Source: Strigamia acuminata (lineage: Eukaryota; Arthropoda; Chilopoda; Geophilomorpha; Linotaeniidae). Taken from it: DNA of 64,000 bases. Numbering within the stretch: position 1 is the stretch's first letter; every line of letters starts with the position of its first letter. Below are positions 1 to 8,977 of the stretch, one piece after another. Where the stretch lies: positions 1,167,501 through 1,231,500 of the forward strand of contig OX442324.1 in NCBI GenBank assembly GCA_949358305.1. The letters are read 5' to 3'. The notes beneath the pieces were generated by a model that was not told where the DNA came from, ran no database searches, and saw nothing but the letters and a program-made list of their open reading frames with translations. The translations under genes were made by a program, and so were the position numbers.

Positions 1-2846
1 GAGTCCCGGCCATCCTCTGATCCTTTCTCTCGGCCGCCCGGGACTCGCCCCTCCGCCCGTCGGCGGGAGCCCCGGCCCTCTCGTCCGCAAGTCGGCGGGA
101 TCTCGGGCCACGCCGCCCGCCCGCACGCCTGCACTTTTTCCGGACTTGTTTTTCCAGAGAGGGTCCCTCTTATATATGGAAAGTACGGTATCTCTTAAGT
201 CGCGAATCGAGAAAGTAGGGGCCTTTCGAGCACGGGACCGACTTTCGGTCGATGCCGCAAACGGCGTCCCCGCGCCGCGACCGCTCGCACGACCTCCTTG
301 CTCGAGCGCGGGGGTGGCACGAACCCCTGTCACGAGACGCCCGCCCGGGGGGTGGAGCGGCCCTACAATTGACTTTTTTTCGTTTTTTTCCGACATTTGG
401 CGGGAGCCGAGGCTCTTTGGTCCGCCCGTCGACGGGAGCCTCGGCTATCTCGCCCGGCCATCCTCTCTCTCTCGTCCGCCCGAGGCTCGCCCCTCCGCCC
501 GTCGGCGGGAGTCCCGGCCATCGTCTCTCTTTCACTCGGCCGACCGGGGCTCGCCCCTCCGCCCGTCGGCGGGAGTCCCGGCCATCGTCTCTCTTTCTCT
601 CGGCCGACCGGGGCTCGCCCCTCCGCCCGTCGGCGGGAGTCCCGGCCATCGTCTCTCTTTCTCACGGCCGACCGGGGCTCGCCCCTCCGCCCGTCGGCGG
701 GAGTCCCGGCCATCGTCTCTCTTTCTCTCGGCCGACCGGGGCTCGCCCCTCCGCCCGTCGGCGGGAGTCCCGGCCATCGTCTCTCTCTCTCTCGGCCGAC
801 CGGGGCTCGCCCCTCCGCCCGTCGGCGGGAGTCCCGGCCATCGTCTCTCTTTCTCTCGGCCGACCGGGGCTCGCCCCTCCGCCCGTCGGCGGGAGTCCCG
901 GCCATCGTCTCTCTTTCTCTCGGCCGACCGGGGCTCGCCCCTCCGCCCGTCGGCGGGAGTCCCGGCCATCCTCTGATCCTTTCTCTCGGCCGCCCGGGAC
1001 TCGCCCCTCCGCCCGTCGGCGGGAGCCCCGGCCCTCTCGTCCGCAAGTCGGCGGGATCTCGGGCCACGCCGCCCGCCCGCACGCCTGCACTTTTTCCGGA
1101 CTTGTTTTTCCAGAGAGGGTCCCCCTTATATATGGAAAGTACGGTATCTCTTAAGTCGCGAATCGAGAAAGTAGGGGCCTTTCGAGCACGGGCCCGACTC
1201 TCGGTCGATGCCGCGACCGGTGGCCCGGCGCCGGGAACGCTCGCCCGACCTCCGTGCTCGAGTGCGGGGCTGGCACGAACCCCTGTCACGAGACGCCCGC
1301 CCGGGGGGTGGAGCGGCCCAACAATTGACTTTTTTTCGTTTTTTTCCGACATTCGGCGGGAGCCGAGGCTCTTTGGTCCGCCCGTCGACGGGAGCATCGG
1401 CTATCTCGCCCGGCCATCCTCTCTCTCTCGTCCGCCCGAGGCTCGCCCCTCCGCCCGTCGGCGGGAGTCCCGGCCATCGTCTCTCTTTCTCTCGGCCGAC
1501 CAGGGCTCGCCCCTCCGCCCGTCGGCGGGAGTCCCGGCCATCGTCTCTCTTTCTCACGGCCGACCGGGGCTCGCCCCTCCGCCCGTCGGCGGGAGTCTTG
1601 GCCATCGTCTCTCTTTCTCCCGGCCGACCGGGGCTCGCCCCTCCGCCCGTCGGCGGGAGGCCCGGCCATCGTCTCTCTTTCTCTCGGCCGACCGGGGCTC
1701 GCCCCTCCGCCCGTCGGCGGGAGCCCCGGCCATCGTCTCTCTTTCTCTCGGCCGACCGGGGCTCGCCCCTCCGCCCGTCGGCGGGAGCCCCGGCCATCGT
1801 CTCTCTTTCTCTCGGCCGACCGGGGCTCGCCCCTCCGCCCGTCGGCGGGAGTCCCGGCCATCGTCTCTCTTTCTCTCGGCTGCCCGGGGCTCGCCCCTCC
1901 GCCCGTCGGCGGGAGTCCCGGCCATCGTCTCTCTTTCTCTCGGCCGACCGGGGCTCGCCCCTCCGCCCGTCGGCGGGAGTCCCGGCCATCCTCTGATCCT
2001 TTCTCTCGGCCGCCCGGGACTCGCCCCTCCGCCCGTCGGCGGGAGCCCCGGCCCTCTCGTCCGCAAGTCGGCGGGATCTCGGGCCACGCCGCCCGCCCGC
2101 ACACCTGCACTTTTTCCGGACTTGTTTTTCCAGAGAGGGTCCCCCTTATATATGGAAAGTACGGTATCTCTTAAGTCGCGAATCGAGAAAGTAGGGGCCT
2201 TTCGAGCACGGGCCCGACTCTCGGTCGATGCCGCGACCGGTGGCCCGGCGCCGGGAACGCTCGCCCGACCTCCGTGCTCGAGTGCGGGGCTGGCACGAAC
2301 CCCTGTCACGAGACGCCCGCCCGGGGGGTGGAGCGGCCCAACAATTGACTTTTTTTCGTTTTTTTCCGACATTCGGCGGGAGCCGAGGCTCTTTGGTCCG
2401 CCCGTCGACGGGAGCCTCGGCTATCTCGCCCAGCCATCCTCTCTCTCTCGTCCGCCCGAGGCTCGCCCCTCCGCCCGTCGGCGGGAGTCCCGGCCATCGT
2501 CTCTCTTTCACTCGGCCGACCGGGGCTCGCCCCTCCGCCCGTCGGCGGGAGTCCCGGCCATCGTCTCTCTTTCTCTCGGCCGACCGGGGCTCGCCCCTCC
2601 GCCCGTCGGCGGGAGTCCCGGCCATCGTCTCTCTTTCTCACGGCCGACCGGGGCTCGCCCCTCCGCCCGTCGGCGGGAGTCCCGGCCATCGTCTCTCTTT
2701 CTCTCGGCCGACCGGGGCTCGCCCCTCCGCCCGTCGGCGGGAGTCCCGGCCATCGTCTCTCTCTCTCTCGGCCGACCGGGGCTCGCCCCTCCGCCCGTCG
2801 GCGGGAGTCCCGGCCATCGTCTCTCTTTCTCTCGGCCGACCGGGGC
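1..2846. repeat. Nested GC-rich tandem array, rDNA intergenic-spacer-like
   Basis: The basic unit is 64 bp long; its CTCGCCCCTCCGCCCGTCGG core recurs at 486, 550, 614, 678, 742, 806, 870 and 934. Blocks of 9-10 units are separated by a roughly 400-bp non-repeated block, giving a higher-order unit. Spacing between the unique blocks is 956 bp, then 1020 bp, a difference of exactly one 64-bp unit. Two full higher-order periods and a truncated third are visible. Many open frames cross the array in all frames but are only repeat read-through. Short GC-rich subrepeats alternating with a duplicated promoter-like block is the known design of Pol I intergenic spacers. No 18S, 28S or 5.8S sequence was recognised, so the rDNA assignment is an inference. 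Confidence 0.55.
160..240 (+). promoter_or_regulatory. Repeated TATA-bearing block, possible Pol I spacer promoter
   Basis: Each higher-order unit contains one AT-richer island, TATATATGGAAAGTACGGT, at 171, 1127 and 2147. It is preceded by a T-rich stretch and followed by a conserved segment rich in TCGCGA-type sites. It is the only non-GC-repeat conserved block in the unit and is nearly identical in all copies. Its position and form match duplicated spacer promoters in rDNA, but transcription from it is inferred only. Confidence 0.35.
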
Positions 2847-3180
2847 TTAACCAATCACGGAAAGGTCAGGAAACCAATCAAATGCATCGGTGCATACCAA
2901 ATGGGTATGACTCATGACGATGCATTGAAGGTTTAGAAATATGCAAAACAAAACATAGAGAAAAGAAAGTAAACCAGGAAAGAAAGGTCGAAATTGAAAC
3001 AAAATAAGAAAAAGTTAAGAGAAACTAACATAACAAACTTCAACACAAAATAAGGTAGGACTAGGAATTAGGTTTAATGAACGAACAAAACAAACAATGC
3101 ACGAATTATGCCAACAAAACAATTGGAAACACAGGGGAAAAAGCGCGTAGAACTCGTGCGCGTAACCCTGGACCGTGACA
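2847..3180 (-). mobile_element. Diverged gypsy LTR fragment
   Basis: The GC-rich array breaks at 2846. The next 334 bp align by eye with the terminal third of the gypsy LTR at 4870-5220: both have AACCAAT, GGTGCATAC, GTATGACT and the same terminus GGACCGTGACA. Several indels and substitutions separate them, so this is an older or sister copy, not a part of the intact element. Confidence 0.7.
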
Positions 3181-3556
3181 AGCTGAACTGACAGTTAAGT
3201 TTTTATGTTCAGTTAACATGCTTAGTTTCTGATTTTTTTTTGTCAAATTTTTTTTTGAGTTTTGAAATTTATATTTTCATTTTTTTCACATGATAAGATA
3301 AGGTAACAATAAGATTTAAAAGTGGATATTGACTAAACAAATGGTGCTCTTCAACTTTGTAATTGACTTTTTTGCTCTAACCTGATTGGTTTGGAAGTTA
3401 GCAAGTGAATAACCTTGAAAATGGCCTTCAAGGTCAAATTTGACGCCATCATTGGATTGCTCTCACTCAACTTCCTATATGATCGCTTCATCAAAGTTGG
3501 CCTAGATGCAATTGCTCAGGAAATATTTGAGGGGAACAGACTTTTGTTCCACCCTG
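3181..3556 (+). mobile_element. One-armed mariner-like MITE remnant
   Basis: The segment 3340-3450 (CTAACCTGATTGGTTTGGAAG and the following AGCAAGTGAATAACCTTG) matches the inner part of the foldback element at 49359-50129. The right end, AGACTTTTGTTCCACCCTG followed by TA, is that family's terminal repeat. The opposite arm is missing, and where the element begins between 3181 and 3340 cannot be seen. Confidence 0.65.
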
Positions 3557-3812
3557 TATATACACACGCATATAATAGGCAATTAACACATGTGATATCT
3601 CAACAAGGAAGAGGCAGATCGAATTATCGAGGCGGAGCAAACACGAGGAATTTCAGAGGAAATGCGACCGGGTCAACGGGACAGGGGCCGTGTTTCCGGT
3701 GCAACCAACAAGAACATTGGGCAAAAGATTGCACAGCACAGCTCCAGCCAACGAACAATTTAAACACCAACACTGTTTAGGATTTGGACAATGAAATGTT
3801 AGAAGTGGGATT
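3557..3812 (+). pseudogene. gag: Copia-1 gag C-terminal fragment with zinc knuckle
   Basis: The frame encodes an RG-rich stretch and a CCHC zinc knuckle (C-x2-C-x4-H-x4-C, reading CFRCNQQEHWAKDC), the nucleic-acid-binding end of a Ty1/copia Gag. The upstream part of the open frame is MITE sequence, so the true Gag N-terminus is gone. A TAG stop at 3778-3780 interrupts the frame before the Polinton insertion point. The sequence resumes at 34051, after the 30-kb insertion, with the start of the protease region, so this fragment and the pol remnant to the right were once one element. Confidence 0.8.
3807..3812. other. 6-bp target-site duplication, left copy
   Basis: GGGATT lies directly before the Polinton terminal repeat and again directly after the right one (34045-34050). 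Removing one copy and everything between joins Copia-1 gag-side sequence to its protease side without a gap. Six-base duplications are characteristic of Polinton integration. Confidence 0.88.
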
Positions 3813-3914
3813 TGTTGTAGTAAAATATGAGATCTATGAATACGCATTTAAGATGCAATTCTTGATTTCTACCTCAAGGACGGATTTAAAGGGATGAAGG
3901 AGGAAATGGCCCGA
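3813..3914 (+). repeat. Polinton left terminal inverted repeat
   Basis: Its reverse complement is found at 33943-34044 with about three mismatches. Similarity ends near 3914. From there to 4060 the left flank is simple AT-rich sequence (AAAT repeats) that served as the gypsy target. Confidence 0.92.
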
Positions 3915-4060
3915 TGGTATGAAGATGGATGAATGAAAAACAAAGAAAGAAAGGACTCAGATGGATTTCAGGAGCATAAAAAAATGATGCTTACCCTTCA
4001 ATTTTTAAATAAATAAATAAATAAATTATATTAATTTATTTAATTTATAAATAAATAAAT

Positions 4061-5220
4061 TGTAATGAATCGCGTTTCCCGAGCGGTTTGGGACGCGTTT
4101 GAAAGACGCCGCGATACAGAAAATCTTGGGAGCCTGGTCCTCGAGACCTGCCCAGCCGCGAGTGCACGCCTTATGTCGGTAGCACACACTCCAGATCCCG
4201 ATCTTTACACGAATATTTATTTTGGCCGGGTATTCCGAGCTACTAAAATGGGGGGACAGAATTTGCTTAGCGGTCACCAGAGTCAAGACCCAACGCGCGT
4301 CCCGCAACGTATCGTGCAGATCACAAGATCACACGAAGTTAAACGAAACACGTAACGTCCGACTCACAAGCGTCCGCCTCGCTGTCGAAGTGAAGCGTGA
4401 AATGCGTGCTAACGCGTGCGTAACTGGCCTGCACGGTCACTCAAATCTAAACTAAACCTCAAACTAATGCTTAATTAAGCTAAAGCTCGTTGTGAGCGGC
4501 GAAACTAAGCTATGCGCCGAACGCATGAAATAAATAGACACAAAGACTTCAGTTTGAAAGCCAAACAAACTTATCCTGCCTAAATAGCGACGCGTCACGG
4601 CGCCTAAAACAACACGAAAGGAAGCGGAAAAACAACAGGTTCAAGTGGATAAAACTGTGAGTTAACACTAATAAAGATGAGATGAAAACCTAGAGTCATA
4701 TCTCAGAACTACTAGGCGAAAACAAAGCAGCAAGTGAGCTTTGAAAGGTGAGCTAAGACTCTGCCATGAGCACTGGCTCCGAGGAGCACCTACGCGTTCG
4801 GGATACAGAGCTTAACTGAGGAAAAAAGGGAAAAATAGGGTGAAAGGTAAACTTGGACTCAACCAAGCTCAACCAATTACGGAAGAGTCAAGAGCCAATC
4901 AGTACAGTCGGTGCATACTAAGTGTATGACTAACGTCGACGCGTACTGACCAGAATAGAAATGCAAATGAGTTCGCATCAAAACAATAAACAGAAATAGA
5001 AAAACTAGGAAGAGATAAGAGAGAAGTGAGAGAAAGAGAAGAGAGTTAGGAATGAGTAAGAGATAAGAAAGGAAGAAATGAGGGAAAATGAGGAGAACTC
5101 GGCTAAACATAAGACAAAATGAAAACAATACAAGGTAGGAACACAATTAGGGTTTATTAGAAACACAACACGGGGGAAACAATGCGTACTACTCGTACGC
5201 GTGAACACCGGACCGTGACA
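4061..5220 (-). repeat. Gypsy 3' LTR
   Basis: It is identical by eye to 16158-17317 and is read right to left. It contains six ACGCGT sites. Short open frames inside it occur in both LTRs and are not genes. Confidence 0.95.
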
Positions 5221-5847
5221 CGCCCCAACCACCAGAGTTTTATTGCCCCGGTTAAAATGGCAATGAAACGATACAAAGCAGGAACAGAATCAAAAAACAT
5301 AATCAAAATCAATATGCAATCAAATAAATTAGACCTGCCGCAACCTTAGCGGACTTAAACTTAAGAATGATGCGATAACAAAAGAGAATGACTAAATCAA
5401 ACATTCGCGTCAGACGCGTTAAATAATAAACTAAACACCAACAAGAATGCATTTAGCACTAAGATAAACTCTAAAACTAACAAAAAATCACCATACAATC
5501 CTTGATTGTTGGGAAAACCAACGCCCGCCGGGGCCAGCCGCACAGCCAAAGGAAGAAAATTTAGGGGTCATCTCCATCCGGTACGTGATTGCCGGAGGAG
5601 GAATGAACATCCTTCGGCCATGCAGGTGGTCACAGGAGGCGCGGAGAACACTAGAAAATAAATAAAAATAAATAAATATCACAATCGGTAAAAAATTATC
5701 ACATTCAGTTATCACAACTTGGAAAACGAAACATAAAAATATAAAACGAACACGCGTTTGAATGGGGACTTACCCACCCAAACCAAAAAATGCGCAAAAA
5801 CAAAAAGTCACGTTCAGTAAGTCCACACAGGTCAAGTCCAAAGTCAC
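5221..5847 (-). other. Gypsy 3' non-coding region with weak polypurine tract
   Basis: No gene is seen. Directly before the 3' LTR the minus strand reads GGTGGTTGGGGCG, the only candidate polypurine tract; it is weak because of its T residues. Confidence 0.5.
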
Positions 5848-7629
5848 TTAGTCACTATCTCCTGGAAACACAACTCGAAGAATCTCCTCGACCAGGAGCA
5901 CCACACGACACGCAATCACATCCCCAAGCTGGTCCTCGTTTCGGGGACGATAACGCGTGAGGTTGGACGCAATGAGTTGCTCCAGGGCCCCGATCTGGGT
6001 GTCGTCCAACTCGAAGAGGGCCATGGCTTGATTCTCCGGCCATCCATGCTCTGCCCTCGCGACGGCATAAAAGTACTGCCGCCATAAGTCCGGGTCTGCT
6101 TGCAGGAAAGTGGTCGGGTCGCGAAGAGAAGGCCGTTGCCAATCGAGGGCCCCGAAGGGGAAAAGCTCATCGAATCCGGTGCGTGCCCACACAGTCGTGG
6201 GGAACTCACTCACACGCGTATAACGCATCCAGTCGCTATTGCTTTGCTGGTGGAAAATCACTCGCTGAACAGCAGCACTCAAGTCCCTGAAGTTCACACT
6301 GGAAACCGCAAGGGGGTTGCAACTGGGACTCGAATCTCGCCGGGCCTGGCGTTCAAATCCACGCGTCGCCTGCTCGGGGATGACGTCCGGCTCAGGGGCA
6401 GGCATGATGGCCTTTCGCTTACACGGGGCCGGCGCGCCACCAGCCATTCTTCCTCCAGAAACGCCCCGAATATGCCCCTTCGCAATCTTGGCGAGGGCCC
6501 GTCGCTCCAAACGAGTACGCGCTGACTGTTGGCGATGCGAATACCCACTGCAGTTCCGAGCCAAAAACTGTTCAGGGGTCTCTCCCCCAATTTTGGTTAC
6601 CCCCTGCATGATCGTAGGCGCCTCCGCGGCCCTCCTCACCGGGACCAAAGCCAACTCTTCCACCTCACAAATGGGCTGCGACGCCTCAATTGCCGGAAGT
6701 CCTCCCGCCGCCTCAGTCACATCTCGAATCTCCACAGTAGAATCTGGTGGAATGGCTCGTCGGAGGCGGGCGGCCGCCTGGAGATGGAGCCGACGAAGTT
6801 GGGCGATCTCCTCAATCAGATGTTCGTTACGCTCCTCGATACAGCGTACGCGTTCCTGCTCTTCCTCCTCGGGTGTGGTTCCCCATCTGGTCACGGTTTC
6901 GGGATCCTCTCTCTTCTGCAACTCTCTGGAGTGAAGGGGACGCGTAATTGTCGGCATCTCGTCCTGATTGGAATGACGGACGACATTGATCGAACTCGTC
7001 CCATCCGGCAATCCGCGTAGTAAAACTGGCAACGGGGGGGCACAAGCCCCCTCCACCGGAACAATCGAGTTCATCGGCGGGTACTGCCAATTTCTAGGTC
7101 TAATCCCGGCCGCTGTGGCCTCCGACACGGTGTTCCTCCAAAAAGTTTCGTGGCGCCGGACGAAACGCGTTGTCGCGTACGCGTCACCTCGAATTACTTG
7201 GAACTCCTCTGGCCATCTGAACTGAGAGAGATCCCGCCTGTCCCAAAAAGGTTTACGGAGGGCCATCGCCTGGAGCCGACGCATCCAGATCTTAAATGGG
7301 CCACGGCGGAGGGCACCCTTTCCCTTGCACGCCGGGCATTCCTTGGTCCCCTTCTCGATGTGCCCCCAGCCCGAGCAGTAGGGACATATCTCAAAGTTAG
7401 GGAATCCTCCTTCTTTTGGATGATCGGGGTGCCACGGCGGAATCAAAATCGGTCCACCGGCATATAAATCCGGAACCGGGTAGGGTGGTTTGTAGGTCCC
7501 ACGACGCGTTGAGGAACGTGGACGCGAATCTGGATATTGTTCCGCTCCTGGCGCTCCCTCGTCGTCCCAAAACTCTTCATCCGTGGAGACATCGTCGAGA
7601 CTCTCGTTGTCACTGTCGGAATCCGGCAT
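5848..7629 (-). CDS. Gypsy ORF3: DnaJ-type zinc-finger protein of unknown role
   Basis: This 593-residue ORF begins at a clear ATG and sits where an env gene would be, between pol and the 3' LTR. It has an acidic, Ser/Asp-rich N-terminus. At residues 82-104 a double CxxCxGxG motif (Cys82, Cys85, Cys98, Cys101) resembles one zinc-binding half of a DnaJ cysteine-rich domain. Residues about 255-295 are Glu/Arg/Leu-rich and probably form a coiled coil; a basic stretch and an acidic, hydrophobic C-terminal region follow. There is no signal peptide, furin site or membrane segment, so it is not an envelope protein. The frame is open over 1.8 kb in a young element, which suggests selection. It might bind RNA or Gag, or act as a chaperone-like accessory; none of this is shown. 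Expression would need a spliced or separate mRNA. Confidence 0.8.
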   Translation of the reverse strand: MPDSDSDNESLDDVSTDEEFWDDEGAPGAEQYPDSRPRSSTRRGTYKPPYPVPDLYAGGPILIPPWHPDHPKEGGFPNFEICPYCSGWGHIEKGTKECPACKGKGALRRGPFKIWMRRLQAMALRKPFWDRRDLSQFRWPEEFQVIRGDAYATTRFVRRHETFWRNTVSEATAAGIRPRNWQYPPMNSIVPVEGACAPPLPVLLRGLPDGTSSINVVRHSNQDEMPTITRPLHSRELQKREDPETVTRWGTTPEEEEQERVRCIEERNEHLIEEIAQLRRLHLQAAARLRRAIPPDSTVEIRDVTEAAGGLPAIEASQPICEVEELALVPVRRAAEAPTIMQGVTKIGGETPEQFLARNCSGYSHRQQSARTRLERRALAKIAKGHIRGVSGGRMAGGAPAPCKRKAIMPAPEPDVIPEQATRGFERQARRDSSPSCNPLAVSSVNFRDLSAAVQRVIFHQQSNSDWMRYTRVSEFPTTVWARTGFDELFPFGALDWQRPSLRDPTTFLQADPDLWRQYFYAVARAEHGWPENQAMALFELDDTQIGALEQLIASNLTRYRPRNEDQLGDVIACRVVLLVEEILRVVFPGDSD

Positions 7630-8977
7630 AGTGACAACACACTACTCTAGATCACGGAAAGAATGTAAACAAATGAACAAATAATAAATTGCAAAACGGT
7701 TCAAATTCATGGACAAAAATTCAACGTGAATAAACATGGCGAACAAACAAAAAATACACCGTGCTCAGAATTATTACACTGGTTCTAATAAGGAAATTTA
7801 CATAAGTGTGCAACGCGTAAATGAACATAATCAAAACGAAGAATGCATAGGCCTCAATACTAACTAGCATGGTTGAAAAGAAGCTATCCAGGCCGCTGAC
7901 AAGCACCGGATTCCAAAATACTCGCTATAACCCACAAGGTGAAAACAAGCGCTATAACTGACAGTTTGATAATTTCAAAGAAAAGGTACAAATTAATATA
8001 AAATGCGGTTGCACACTCCCAATATACAGCTTCGACTAAGATGCAGAACACCCAGTATGTAACATGAAATAGCCAAAGGTATCCGCACAAAAAATGGGTT
8101 CACATTACATGAATAAATTGAAAATAAAGATCAAAATGTCTAAAGTGCAAACAAATAAGCAAAAGCAAAGCTCTTCCAAGTAGAATACAAACAAGAACGT
8201 GAAAAGTACAAAGTACGCGTCCTGTAAATGCATAGGCATTCTAAACAAATATGAGCACAGACGCGTGACTAAATGTCAAAAGACAAACGCGGAAGATGGA
8301 CGCCGAGGCCCGGATTGAGGCTAAAACTCAGTCACGTGACCCTAACAAAATTCCTCAACGAGGTGCAAATTCGGCCATGTTGTTTTCAAAAAGTGAGAGT
8401 GACGAAAAGACCAAGCCCGAGCCGTAAAAATGTCAAAACAAAACTAACTACGCGTAAAAACAAACTAAACTAAGTTAAACAATTGAATAACTTGATAACT
8501 CTAACAATAAGGCGTGAAAAAATAAAGTTTTGTCGACACGGCGCGAGCGACGGCGTCCGTCACTCTAACTCACGAATAAAAATACGAAATTGTCCATGAA
8601 ATGAAAAATAAATACACTCACGGTTACAAATACACTAATATCCAATGTCTCTCGCCCCGCCGAACACTCAAATCCGCTATTCTACGCGTTGTCGAACTCA
8701 GCTGAAATTGCACGAGGTAAACGCGTCCAACAAGTGGGGGAAAATGGCGCCCGAGCACAAGTGTAAAAAACACGTGATCGGTCATCTGACCAATAAACAC
8801 TCAGCGCCGCCCCACGGGGAAATTGCTTACCAATTCTTCTGAATAGCGAACTTGAGCCCCGACGAGCGGACAACAACACGGAAAAAATACAAAAACTTGA
8901 GATTAACAAATAAAACAAGTAAAAATTAGCAATAATTTCCAAATACAATAAAGAAACAAAATAACACTTTGACATAA
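7630..8977 (-). other. Gypsy spacer between pol and ORF3
   Basis: About 1.35 kb of AT-rich sequence has no convincing coding frame. Several ACGCGT sites fall here (7813, 8215, 8261, 8450, 8683, 8721). It could hold a subgenomic promoter or splice acceptor for ORF3, but none is recognisable by eye. Confidence 0.5.

Noticed and set aside
146-2917. Several long Arg/Pro/Ser-rich open frames on both strands
   Set aside because: They are the 64-bp GC-rich repeat read in every frame; stop codons are rare by composition, and the peptides are perfectly periodic.
4065-5232. Small ORFs repeated at 16078-17305
   Set aside because: These are LTR sequence duplicated with the gypsy element, on both strands, without motifs.
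5848-7629. Envelope gene of an errantivirus-like element
   Set aside because: No signal peptide, membrane segment, glycosylation-rich ectodomain or furin site; instead a cytosolic-type zinc finger.
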